Assembly (NCBI GenBank): GCA_902490305.1
Contig: CABUDI010000006.1
Coordinates: 29,465 to 93,464, forward strand
Length of the DNA stretch: 64,000 bases
Reading direction: 5' to 3'
From: an uncultured Collinsella sp.
GTDB lineage: Bacteria; Actinomycetota; Coriobacteriia; Coriobacteriales; Coriobacteriaceae
In this document: positions 1 to 7,936 of the stretch, in pieces
Layout of the letters: every line of letters starts with the position of its first letter
How positions within the stretch are numbered: the first letter of the stretch is position 1
Notes under the pieces: generated by a model
What the model was told of the DNA's origin: nothing
Database searches by the model: none
Seen by the model: only the letters and a program-made list of their open reading frames with translations
Made by a program: the position numbers and the translations under genes

Positions 1-145
1 GCTGCTGACCGATGCCGGCGTCGGCACCGTGATCCATTCCACCGAGACGGCTTACGAGTTCGATACGCATCCGCATCCGCTTTCGACGTTTGCTGCGCGT
101 CTGACCGAGAACCTTGACGAGGTCGAGAAGCTTCAGACGGTCTAG
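1..145 (+). CDS. argB: Acetylglutamate kinase, C-terminal fragment
   Basis: The gene is cut by the window edge; the reading frame starts at base 2 and ends with TAG at 143-145, leaving 47 residues. The stretch LLTDAGVGTVI matches the usual C-terminal motif of N-acetylglutamate kinase (LFTDxGIGTMI), which phosphorylates N-acetylglutamate in arginine synthesis. About 33 residues follow that motif, longer than in most family members. argD follows 69 bases downstream in the same direction, as in argCJBD operons, which supports the call. Only the tail is visible, so the identity rests on this short motif and the neighbour. Confidence 0.7.
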   Translation, partial: LLTDAGVGTVIHSTETAYEFDTHPHPLSTFAARLTENLDEVEKLQTV

Positions 146-214
146 CTGACCCTCAGCCGCCCCATTCCTGCACCCATAGCCCCGCGCCGTCTGGCGCCCA
201 ACGAAAGGCATCTC

Positions 215-1498
215 ATGTCACTTGCAGCTCAGCAATCGCTTGAATCCCATTACGTTATGCATACCTTTGGCCGCTCTCCGGTCGAGTTTGTCGAGGGTCA
301 CGGCATGAAGCTCACCGGCGACGATGGCCGTGAGTACCTCGACTTTCTTGCCGGCATCGGCGTGTGCAGCCTAGGTCATGGCGACCCGGCTGTGCTCTCG
401 GCGCTCGAGGCACAGACCAAAAAGCTCATGCATGTCTCCAATTACTTCTACATTGAGCAGCGCGGACAGGTCGCGGCGCTGCTGTCCAAGCTTGCTAACG
501 ACGACGTAGATGGTGCGCGCGTGCTTGCCGATGCCATTGCCGCCGGCGATGAGACCACGGCAGCTGCTCTTGGTGCCCCGGCTGCGGATGAGCAGGTTTG
601 GGAGACCTTCTTTGCCAACTCTGGCGCCGAGGCCAACGAGGGCTCGATGAAGCTCGCGCGCCTGTACGCCAAGCGTGCCGGTAATGGCGGCAACACCATC
701 GTGTGCATGCGCGGCGGCTTCCACGGCCGTACGCTCGAGACCATTGCCGCCACCATGCAGGATTGGCTGCAGGACAGCTTCCGCCCGCTGCCGGGTGGCT
801 TTGTGGCCTGCACGCCCAACGATGTCGATGAACTGCGTGCGATCTTTAAGCAGCTGGGCAGTGAAATATGCGCTGTAATGCTCGAACCGATCCAGGGTGA
901 GAGTGGCGTGCACCCTATGACCGAGGAGTTTATGGCGGCAGCGCGCGACCTGGCACACGAAGTGGGCGCCGTGCTTATCGCCGACGAGGTCCAGTGCGGC
1001 ATCTTCCGCTCCGGCAAGCCATTTGCGTTCCAAACCTATGACGTGGAGCCCGACATCATGAGCCTTGCCAAGGGCATTGCCGACGGCGTGCCCATGGGTG
1101 CCGTCGTGGCAAAGAAGGAGATTGCCGACGTGTTTAAGCCGGGCGACCATGGCTCGACCTTTGGCGGTAGCTGCTTGCCCATCGCGGCGTGTGCCGCGAC
1201 GCTCTCCGCGCTTGTGCGTGGCGATTATGCCGAGCATGCTGCCAAGGTGGGCGCCTATATGGAGGCAAAGCTCGCCAAGCTCCCGCACGTGGTTGAGGTT
1301 CGTGGCCGCGGCCTGATGCTCGGATGCGACTTGGATGACGCTGCGGGCGATGCGCATGATATTGTTGCCCGCGCGCTGGCCGCCGGTGTCGTGATTAACG
1401 CTACGGGTGCCCATACGCTGCGTTTCTTGCCGCCGCTCGTCTGCGAGGAAGCCGACGTGGACAGCCTGATCGAGATCCTGTCGGGTGTCTTGGGCTAA
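215..1498 (+). CDS. argD: Acetylornithine aminotransferase
   Basis: A class III PLP aminotransferase of 427 residues that converts N-acetylglutamate semialdehyde to N-acetylornithine (and often the succinyl-diaminopimelate equivalent). Seen: FFANSGAEANEGSMKLAR near residue 130, the GGFHGRT loop, the PLP-aspartate region ADEVQCG, and the PLP lysine in LAKGIADGVP (about K286), followed by GSTFGG. The start has AAAGG 8-12 bases upstream. It lies 69 bases after argB and is probably co-transcribed. Odd: an Ala/Asp-rich insertion of about 35 residues (near 87-122) sits just before the conserved FFANSGAEANE block, making the protein longer than the usual 400 residues. Confidence 0.93.
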   Translation: MSLAAQQSLESHYVMHTFGRSPVEFVEGHGMKLTGDDGREYLDFLAGIGVCSLGHGDPAVLSALEAQTKKLMHVSNYFYIEQRGQVAALLSKLANDDVDGARVLADAIAAGDETTAAALGAPAADEQVWETFFANSGAEANEGSMKLARLYAKRAGNGGNTIVCMRGGFHGRTLETIAATMQDWLQDSFRPLPGGFVACTPNDVDELRAIFKQLGSEICAVMLEPIQGESGVHPMTEEFMAAARDLAHEVGAVLIADEVQCGIFRSGKPFAFQTYDVEPDIMSLAKGIADGVPMGAVVAKKEIADVFKPGDHGSTFGGSCLPIAACAATLSALVRGDYAEHAAKVGAYMEAKLAKLPHVVEVRGRGLMLGCDLDDAAGDAHDIVARALAAGVVINATGAHTLRFLPPLVCEEADVDSLIEILSGVLG

Positions 1499-1614
1499 CG
1501 CGGTGCGATAATTCAATTTGGACCGGGTTCCGGACTGCGGAAGTGCCCTACGCGGCATGATTCAGCGGTCTGGAGCCCGTTTTGCCTTAGATTTGCTAAG
1601 GCAGGGAGACCTGC

Positions 1615-1832
1615 TGGTCAAAAAACATCAAATATGAGTACTGTTACCAGTTGAATCTCATATGAAACCGACTATCTAGGATTAGTTAGACCACACATGT
1701 TCAGTTATGTTAATGGGAAAACAGCTAGCAAAGGCTTCAAATCGCTGATTCAGGGCTAGATTTACCCAGTGAAACCCAAAAATCGCTGCTACAAAATTAG
1801 TAACAGTACTCATTTTTGCCATTTTTTGGCCA
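1615..1832. mobile_element. MITE-like element with 33-bp terminal inverted repeats
   Basis: Bases 1615-1647 and 1800-1832 are inverted copies of each other with 28 of 33 positions matching. The outer part pairs TGG-CAAAAAA, and the inner 14 bases (ATGAGTACTGTTAC against GTAACAGTACTCAT) are perfect. The 150-base interior is clearly more AT-rich than the surroundings and has no convincing gene; a 67-codon minus-strand frame crosses it but resembles nothing I recognise. Size, terminal repeats and base composition fit a miniature inverted-repeat element. No target-site duplication could be recognised with confidence. Confidence 0.5.
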
Positions 1833-1883
1833 CAGCCTTTGTGACAGACGTGCTGGCGGGTTCGAATCCCATGCGCCGGGCAC

Positions 1884-1914
1884 AAAAAAGAAAGGCTCCC
1901 ATTGCTGGGAGCCT
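1884..1914 (-). terminator. Terminator hairpin of the truncated tRNA-Val copy
   Basis: On the minus strand AGGCTCCC pairs with GGGAGCCT around a 6-base loop and is followed by TTTCTTTTTT. It stands in the same place relative to the truncated tRNA tail at 1925-1942 as the terminator at 2072-2100 does to the intact tRNA-Val, but the stem sequence differs. Confidence 0.65.
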
Positions 1915-2071
1915 ATCAAATCAGTGGTGGGCGATGAGGGATGTCCGCGTGCGGCTCCGCCGCCCGCATCCGCTTCGTCGCTTCGCTCCTCGCGTGCTGC
2001 GCTGGAAAACGCTTCGCGTTTCCTCAGCTCCGCACCCTTGCGGGTTCGAATCCCATGAAATGGGCCCAAAC

Positions 2072-2100
2072 AAAAACGGTCCCCTTTCGAGGACCGTTTC
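2072..2100 (-). terminator. Terminator of tRNA-Val
   Basis: On the minus strand AAACGGTCC and GGACCGTTT form a 9-bp stem with an 8-base loop, followed by a T run (complement of A2072-2076). It begins 9 bases after the CCA end of tRNA-Val. Confidence 0.8.
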
Positions 2101-2108
2101 CAATTCAA

Positions 2109-2184
2109 TGGTGGGCGATGAGGGATTCGAACCCCCAGCCTTGTGCGTGTAAAGCACCTGCGCTAACCGTTGCGCCAATCGCCC
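2109..2184 (-). tRNA. tRNA-Val (anticodon TAC)
   Basis: A 76-base tRNA on the minus strand with encoded CCA (2109-2111). The acceptor stem GGGCGAT pairs with ATCGCCC, the T-arm carries GGTTCGAATCC, and the anticodon loop TTTACAC gives anticodon TAC. The first pair of the anticodon stem is a G-A mismatch, the rest pairs. Confidence 0.93.
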
Positions 2185-2194
2185 GTGCGGAGAG

Positions 2195-2200
2195 AGTATA
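2195..2200 (-). promoter_or_regulatory. Promoter -10 box of tRNA-Val
   Basis: The minus strand reads TGCTATACT, an extended -10 (TGn plus TATACT), 11 bases upstream of the tRNA 5' end. No good -35 is seen at normal spacing, which an extended -10 can tolerate. Confidence 0.55.
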
Positions 2201-2371
2201 GCAAAACAATCGCCTCATTCACCTCATATCCATTAAAGGTAACTCGCGCGTGTCACAGCGGAGCTGATTCAGTTGAGATTGCCTGAACATTCCGCCCCTC
2301 TTTACGCCCTCGGGTATACTCAAAAGCTACTGATTCGATTTGATGCCCAGCAACAGCAGAGGGGATAGTAT

Positions 2372-4252
2372 ATGTGCGGTTTTGTCGGTTTTGTCGGTGG
2401 GACGGATAACCAATCCGAGGTGCTCACCAAGATGATGGACCGCATCGTCCATCGCGGTCCCGACATGGGCGGTCAGTTTATCGACGGCCGCGTTGCCCTC
2501 GGCTTCCGCCGCCTGTCGATCCTCGACCTGACCGAGGCCGGCGCCCAACCTATGGCCAACGAGGACGGTAGCGTCGTCATTGTCTTCAACGGTGAGATCT
2601 ACAACTTCCAAGAACTCCGTTCCGAGCTCGAAGCCAAGGGCTACAAGTTCCATTGCGGCGCCGACACCGAGAGCCTCCTGCACGGCTACGAGGAGTGGGG
2701 CGAGGCCGTCCTCGATCGCCTGCGCGGTATGTACGCCTTCGTCATCTGGGACAAAAAGAAGAACAAGCTTTTTGGCGCCCGCGACATCTTTGGCATCAAG
2801 CCCCTTTACTACTATCCCATGGCCGATGCGGGCGACGGCGCTCCGGGCGTGCTCTTTGGTTCCGAGATCAAGAGCTTCCTGGACTACCCGCACTTCCACA
2901 AGGCGGTCAACAAAAAGGCCCTGCGTCCGTACATGACGCTGCAGTATTCGGCAACCGAGGAGACCTTCTTCGAGGGTGTCTACAAGCTGCCGCCGGCGCA
3001 CTACTTTACCGTCGATATCCCGACCGGCAAGATGAACATCGAGCGCTACTGGGATTGCGATTACTCTGCCGTCGAGAAGCCGTTCGAGGAGTACGTCGAC
3101 GAGCTGGACGAGGTCGTGCACGAGAGCGTCGAGGCCCATCGCATCGCCGACGTCAAGGTCGCGTCGTTCCTCTCCGGTGGCGTCGACTCCAGCTACATCG
3201 CCGCTTGCCTCATGCCCGACAAGACCTTCTCGGTGGGCTTTGACTACAAGAACTTCAACGAGACCAACTACGCCAAGGAGCTTTCCGATAAGCTCGGCGT
3301 CGAAAACGTTCGCAAGATGATTACCGCCGACGAGTTCTTCGGTGCGCTCGAGGACATCCAGTATCACATGGACGAGCCGCAGTCCAACCTGTCTTCCGTG
3401 CCGCTGTGGTTCTTGGCCGAGATGGCCCGCAAGGACGTCACCGTGGTGCTTTCGGGCGAAGGCGCCGACGAACTCTTTGGCGGCTACGCCTACTACGAGG
3501 ATACGGTCCCGGTCCGCAAGTACAAAAAGATGGTGCCGCTGCCCATCCGTCGCGCGCTCGGTAACCTGGCGTTGCATATGCCGTACTTCAAGGGACATAA
3601 CTTCCTGGTCAAGGGTGCCGAGATCCCTGAGAAGTCGTTCCTGGGACAGGCTCTGGTATGGCCGGAGCGCGAGGTCGACGGCGTGCTCAAGCCCGAGTAC
3701 AACACCGGCGATGGCGCCTTCGAGCTTGCCGCTCCCATCTATGCGCGCGTGAAGGGTCAGCCCGAGCTGGTCAAGAAGCAGTACCTGGACATGAACATGT
3801 GGCTCCCGGGCGACATTCTGCTCAAGGCCGACAAGATGTGCATGGCACACTCACTGGAGCTGCGCGTGCCCTTCCTGGACCGCAAAGTCATGGAGTTCGC
3901 CGAGCACATTCCCGACCGCTACCGCATCAACGAGAACGGCAACAAACAGGTACTCCGCCACGCTGCCAACAAGTCGCTGCCCGATGAGTGGGCCACCCGT
4001 CCCAAGGTGGGCTTCCCGGTGCCGATTGTCTACTGGCTGCGCGAGCAAAAGTGGTACGACTATGTCAAGGAGTACTTCACCGCGCCGTGGGCAAGCGAGT
4101 TCTTCAATACCGACGAGCTCATGCACCTGCTCGATCTGCACTTTGCGGGCAAGGGCGATTTCCAGCGCAAGATCTATACGCCGCTCGTGTTCCTAGTGTG
4201 GTACAAGCGCTTCTTTATCGACGAGGGCCAGCCTTCTGTTCAGGCTGCCTAG
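2372..4252 (+). CDS. asnB: Asparagine synthetase (glutamine-hydrolysing)
   Basis: A 626-residue enzyme that makes asparagine from aspartate, ATP and glutamine in the cytoplasm. The start MCGFVGF exposes Cys2, the nucleophile of the N-terminal class II glutaminase domain (about residues 1-210). The C-terminal synthetase domain has the ATP-binding SGGVDSS motif near residue 268 and VVLSGEGADELFGGY. The length matches the Bacillus AsnB group rather than the shorter E. coli enzyme. GAGGGG lies about 8 bases before the ATG. A TATACT box at 2315-2320 may be its -10. It is a single-gene unit closed by the hairpin at 4279-4302. Confidence 0.95.
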   Translation: MCGFVGFVGGTDNQSEVLTKMMDRIVHRGPDMGGQFIDGRVALGFRRLSILDLTEAGAQPMANEDGSVVIVFNGEIYNFQELRSELEAKGYKFHCGADTESLLHGYEEWGEAVLDRLRGMYAFVIWDKKKNKLFGARDIFGIKPLYYYPMADAGDGAPGVLFGSEIKSFLDYPHFHKAVNKKALRPYMTLQYSATEETFFEGVYKLPPAHYFTVDIPTGKMNIERYWDCDYSAVEKPFEEYVDELDEVVHESVEAHRIADVKVASFLSGGVDSSYIAACLMPDKTFSVGFDYKNFNETNYAKELSDKLGVENVRKMITADEFFGALEDIQYHMDEPQSNLSSVPLWFLAEMARKDVTVVLSGEGADELFGGYAYYEDTVPVRKYKKMVPLPIRRALGNLALHMPYFKGHNFLVKGAEIPEKSFLGQALVWPEREVDGVLKPEYNTGDGAFELAAPIYARVKGQPELVKKQYLDMNMWLPGDILLKADKMCMAHSLELRVPFLDRKVMEFAEHIPDRYRINENGNKQVLRHAANKSLPDEWATRPKVGFPVPIVYWLREQKWYDYVKEYFTAPWASEFFNTDELMHLLDLHFAGKGDFQRKIYTPLVFLVWYKRFFIDEGQPSVQAA

Positions 4253-4278
4253 CCTCGGCTTACGAACGCCTGCGCGTA

Positions 4279-4302
4279 ACGGCTCCTCCGGGAGCCGTTT
4301 TT
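4279..4302 (+). terminator. Rho-independent terminator of asnB
   Basis: ACGGCTCC pairs perfectly with GGAGCCGT around a 4-base loop and runs into five Ts. It begins 27 bases after the asnB stop. Confidence 0.85.
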
Positions 4303-4364
4303 GCGCGAGCACGTTTCAGTTACTATGAAAACCGTCCCTGCCAAATGGCTGAGAAAGGTGAAAG

Positions 4365-5927
4365 ATGCACCATTCGGATTCCGCGACCGTGACCACGGTC
4401 GATACGCTTGCCAAGCTGCTCGATGTGTGCGGCGAGCTGCGCGCATCAGAGCAGGTTGACGAGCGTGCCGTGACCGGTTGCTCGTTTGATTCGCGCGCGG
4501 TCTCGGCAGGTGACGTATTCTTTTGCAAAGGTGCTGCCTTTAGACCTGCGTTTTTGAGCATGGCGCTCGATGCGGGCGCCGTCGCATTTGTGTGCGAGGA
4601 GTCGCTGGTCGAGTCTCTGGAGCCGCTGGCGCAGGAGAGCGGTGCTGCGATGCTGGTTGTTGATAGTGTTCGCACGGCCATGGCCCTGTTGCCGCCGGAG
4701 GTCTACGACCGTCCCGACCACGACGTCAAGATCGTGGGCATCACCGGCACCAAGGGAAAGACCACGGCCGCTTTTATGCTCCAGTCGATTATCAAAGCGG
4801 CGGGCGAGTCCTGCGGCATGATCGGCTCGGTGAGTACCGACGATGGCATCGAGTGCTACGAGAGCACCAATACTACGCCCGAGGCCCCCGAGATCTGGCA
4901 CCATATCGCCAACTGCCGCACGTCCGGTCGCCAGTCCATGGTCATGGAGGTCTCGAGCCAGGCGCTCAAGTACCAACGCGTCGAGAATCTGCCGTTTGAC
5001 GTGGCGTGCTTCCTCAACATCGGCCGCGACCACATCTCGCCGATCGAACACCCCACGTTTGAGGATTATTTTGAGAGCAAACTCAGGATCTTTGACCAGG
5101 CAAAGACCGCCGTGGTGAATCTGGGCACCGAAGAGGTCGACCGTGTGCTGGAGGCAGCGTCGACGGCCGAGCGCTTGGTGACCGTTGGCGTCGAGCATCC
5201 CGAGGCAAGCCTGTGGGCGAGCGACGTACGCATGGTCGGCTTTAGCATCGAGTTCAACTTGCATGGCCTGTGTGCCGACGAGTCCGAGGCGGGGGAGAAG
5301 GTCCTGTTGGGTATCGCGGGAGACTTTAACGTGGAGAACGCGCTGGTCGCTATCGCCGCTGCGCGCGAGATCGGCATCGGTATCGATGCTATCAAGAAGG
5401 GCCTCTCCAAACTGCGTGTGCCGGGCCGTATGGAGGTCGTGGAGTCGAAGGACGGCCGCGTGATCTGCGTCGTCGACTATGCGCACAACCAGCTTTCGTT
5501 CCGTTCGCTTTTCTCGTCGGTGAAGCGCGCGTTTCCCGCCAGCCCCGTCATTGCGCTGTTTGGCGCTGCCGGCGGCAAGGCGCAGGAGCGCCGCGAGCAG
5601 CTTCCGCGCGAGGCCGCACCATATTCCGACCTGATGATCTTTGCCAATGAGGACCCGGCTCACGAGGACCCGATGAAGGTCTGTCGCGAGCTTGCCGAGC
5701 ATGTTCCCGACGATACGCCGAACAAGATCATCCTCGATCGCGAAGCCGCTGTGCATGCGGCGTTCAAGGCGGCGCGCGAGGAGTACATCAACCCCGATGC
5801 TCCCACCATTGTCTTGCTGCTGGCAAAGGGTGACGAGGAACTCATGCACGTGGGCGACGAGTTCGTGCCCATCGAGAGCGACCTTTCGCTGGCCAATCGC
5901 CTGATCGATGTTACCCAGTTTGACTAA
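4365..5927 (+). CDS. murE: UDP-N-acetylmuramyl-tripeptide synthetase (MurE type)
   Basis: A 520-residue Mur ligase that adds the third residue to UDP-MurNAc-L-Ala-D-Glu in peptidoglycan synthesis. Seen: N-terminal UDP-binding domain (CSFDSRAVSAGDVFFC), central ATPase with GITGTKGKTT (about residue 125) and MEVSSQAL, and a C-terminal domain with VVDYAHN. At about residues 427-436 the selectivity loop reads ANEDPAHEDP. The meso-DAP enzymes have DNPR here; this form resembles the DNPANDDP type of L-lysine-adding enzymes, so a Lys or Orn substrate is more likely than DAP. AAAGGTGAAAG precedes the ATG. murI follows two genes downstream. Confidence 0.88.
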   Translation: MHHSDSATVTTVDTLAKLLDVCGELRASEQVDERAVTGCSFDSRAVSAGDVFFCKGAAFRPAFLSMALDAGAVAFVCEESLVESLEPLAQESGAAMLVVDSVRTAMALLPPEVYDRPDHDVKIVGITGTKGKTTAAFMLQSIIKAAGESCGMIGSVSTDDGIECYESTNTTPEAPEIWHHIANCRTSGRQSMVMEVSSQALKYQRVENLPFDVACFLNIGRDHISPIEHPTFEDYFESKLRIFDQAKTAVVNLGTEEVDRVLEAASTAERLVTVGVEHPEASLWASDVRMVGFSIEFNLHGLCADESEAGEKVLLGIAGDFNVENALVAIAAAREIGIGIDAIKKGLSKLRVPGRMEVVESKDGRVICVVDYAHNQLSFRSLFSSVKRAFPASPVIALFGAAGGKAQERREQLPREAAPYSDLMIFANEDPAHEDPMKVCRELAEHVPDDTPNKIILDREAAVHAAFKAAREEYINPDAPTIVLLLAKGDEELMHVGDEFVPIESDLSLANRLIDVTQFD

Positions 5928-6034
5928 TGAACCATGATGGCGGCGGCGTCCTGAGTGCGCTGTCGCCATAAGCGTGTTCCCTCAATCAAAACATGCCGTC
6001 CAAGTCCAAACCCTTCTACGTAAACGGAGTAACC

Positions 6035-6946
6035 ATGTCCCACAATACCCTGCCGACCGTCGCTGAGCTTTCGGGCGAGATGCGCGAGCGCTTGGCCAAG
6101 GTCAAGTACGTCTTTACCGACCTGGATGCCACGATGCTTGCACCCGGCTCGTGCGTGCTGCGCGACAACGACGGCAACCCCTCGACCAAACTCGTCGAGG
6201 CCGTCGTGGCGCTCGCTCGCGCTGGTATTCAGGTGGTTCCCACCTCTGGCCGCAACCGTACCATGATCCACGAGGACGCGCGCGTGCTCGGTCTCAACTC
6301 CTACATCGGCGAGATGGGCGGCCTGGTCATGTACGACCTCAAAGCCAACGATTGGGAGTATCTGACCGGCGACATGCCCTACGACCCCTCTTGCGGCCTC
6401 ACGCCGCACCAGGTGATCGAGCAGACCGGCGTGTGCGAGAAGATCCTTGCCCGCTGGCCGCACAAGATCGAGTATCACAACGACATGTCGACCGGCTACA
6501 AGTACCGTGAGGTCACCGTCGGCATGCGCGGCGATGTGCCCGACGATGAGGTTCAGGCCATCCTGGACGAGGCCGGCTGCGGCCTGGTGTGGGCCTGCAA
6601 CGGTCACCTGACGCATCTGTCCAAGCCGACGACGCTCGAGCTCGATCGCGTCGAGGACGGTCGCGCATTCAACATCAACCCCGCGGGCCTCAACAAAGGC
6701 GTCGCCATTGCGCGCTTCTGCGAGCACCTAGGGATCGAGCGCGAGGAGACGCTCGCGCTCGGCGATTCCGAGTCCGACTTCTACATGGCCGATCACGTGG
6801 GCACGTTCTGCCTGGTCGAGAATGGCCTGACGAGCGCCGGTGCCCCGGAGTTCTTGGACGCCTGCGACAATGCCTATATTACGCGCGGCAAGATTGTCGA
6901 CGGTTGGGTGGCAACGGCCGAGCTGCTGGTCGCAGCCCGTTCGTAG
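6035..6946 (+). CDS. HAD-superfamily hydrolase (type IIB, Cof-like)
   Basis: A 303-residue phosphatase-like protein. Motif I is FTDLDATML (nucleophile in DLD), motif II is TSGRNRT, and the last motifs are NKGVAIARF (lysine) and GDSESDF (metal aspartates), the standard HAD set with a C2b cap. The substrate cannot be read from the sequence. An ATG at 5993 is also in frame, but ACGGAGTAACC lies directly before the ATG at 6035 and favours it. It sits between murE and murI in what looks like one transcription unit (gaps of 107 and 51 bases). Confidence 0.85.
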   Translation: MSHNTLPTVAELSGEMRERLAKVKYVFTDLDATMLAPGSCVLRDNDGNPSTKLVEAVVALARAGIQVVPTSGRNRTMIHEDARVLGLNSYIGEMGGLVMYDLKANDWEYLTGDMPYDPSCGLTPHQVIEQTGVCEKILARWPHKIEYHNDMSTGYKYREVTVGMRGDVPDDEVQAILDEAGCGLVWACNGHLTHLSKPTTLELDRVEDGRAFNINPAGLNKGVAIARFCEHLGIEREETLALGDSESDFYMADHVGTFCLVENGLTSAGAPEFLDACDNAYITRGKIVDGWVATAELLVAARS

Positions 6947-6997
6947 CGCGACGCATCACGATTGGTCGCATTTTTCGAGAGAGAATCTGGTGAGGTA

Positions 6998-7882
6998 ATG
7001 TCCGATATCGATAATATGGCCGGGGACACGCGTCCGATCGGCGTGTTCGACTCGGGCCTGGGCGGCTTGACGGTCGCGCGCGCGATCGCAACGGCACTTC
7101 CGCACGAGTCCGTCTACTATTTCGGTGACACTAAGCGCTGCCCTTATGGCACCCGCACCGAGGACGAGGTTCGCTCGTTTGCGCTGCAGGCGGGCCGCTG
7201 GCTATCGAGGCACGACGTTAAGATCATGGTCATCGCCTGCAACACGGCGACCGCCGCGGCCTTGCGTTTGGCTCAGCAAGTGCTCGACGTTCCCGTGATC
7301 GGCGTGATCGCCCCGGGCGCGCGCGCCGCCATCAACAGCACGCGTACGCGTCGCGTGGGCGTGCTCGCCACCAACCTCACCATTCGCTCGGGCGCCTACA
7401 CGCGCGCCATCCAGGATTTGGATGCTGGTGTCGATGTGTATGGCTGCCCGGCTTCGAGCTTTGTCGAGGTCGTCGAGCACGAGCTCGCCTCGGGCGCGCA
7501 TCTGCAGGAGCAGTGGCTCGAGAACGAGGATATTTTTGATACGCCAGCCGTTCGCGCGCTGGTTGGCGCCACAGTCGAGCCGCTGCACGATCGTGGCATC
7601 GATACCGTGGTACTCGGCTGCACGCATTTCCCGCTGCTCGTGGGACCTATTCGCCATGCGCTGGGGCCTGGGGTGCGCGTCGTGAGTTCCGCCGAGGAGA
7701 CCACACGCGAGCTGACCGATATCCTCACGCGCCGCGAGCAGCTGGCGGGCGACGCCGCCGAGCCGCAGCATCGTTTTGCCACGACGGCCGATAACATTGC
7801 CGAGTTTGCGGTGGCGGGCAGCTTTATCTTTGGTCAGCCGCTCAAGAGCATCGAACATATCGATATCGATGAGCTGAAATAG
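6998..7882 (+). CDS. murI: Glutamate racemase
   Basis: A 294-residue enzyme that turns L-glutamate into the D-glutamate needed for the peptidoglycan stem peptide. The start region carries GVFDSGLGGLTV, and the two catalytic cysteines are in VIACNTATAAAL and VVLGCTHFPLL, both intact. An in-frame TTG at 6962 is possible, but the GGTGAGG next to ATG 6998 and the conserved N-terminus favour the shorter form, though the spacing is tight. It shares the unit with murE, which uses the product one step further on. Confidence 0.93.
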   Translation: MSDIDNMAGDTRPIGVFDSGLGGLTVARAIATALPHESVYYFGDTKRCPYGTRTEDEVRSFALQAGRWLSRHDVKIMVIACNTATAAALRLAQQVLDVPVIGVIAPGARAAINSTRTRRVGVLATNLTIRSGAYTRAIQDLDAGVDVYGCPASSFVEVVEHELASGAHLQEQWLENEDIFDTPAVRALVGATVEPLHDRGIDTVVLGCTHFPLLVGPIRHALGPGVRVVSSAEETTRELTDILTRREQLAGDAAEPQHRFATTADNIAEFAVAGSFIFGQPLKSIEHIDIDELK

Positions 7883-7936
7883 ATGCGAGGCAGCCGCCAA
7901 AGCCTTCGCCACATATTTTGCCGAAAGGATATTTCT

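Larger units (their letters stand above)
1857..2184 (-). repeat. Tandem 184-bp repeat of tRNA tail, terminator and T-arm-like segment
   Basis: Two blocks recur at an exact 184-base interval: a 17-base T-arm-like word (CGGGTTCGAATCCCATG) at 1857-1873 and 2041-2057, and an 18-base word (TGGTGGGCGATGAGGGAT) at 1925-1942 and 2109-2126. Read on the minus strand, the second word is the 3' end plus CCA of the tRNA-Val at 2109-2184. The copy at 1925 is thus a truncated tRNA tail, and each copy is followed by its own terminator hairpin (2072-2100 and 1884-1914). Between the two, 1943-2040 holds GC-rich short hairpins and no tRNA body. Confidence 0.6.

Noticed and set aside
1682..1885. 67-codon minus-strand frame
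   Set aside because: It runs through the MITE-like element and into the tRNA-derived repeat; no recognisable domain or ribosome site.
2327..3850. 507-codon frame opposite asnB
   Set aside because: Long antisense frames are expected in GC-rich coding DNA; the plus strand encodes a clear asparagine synthetase.
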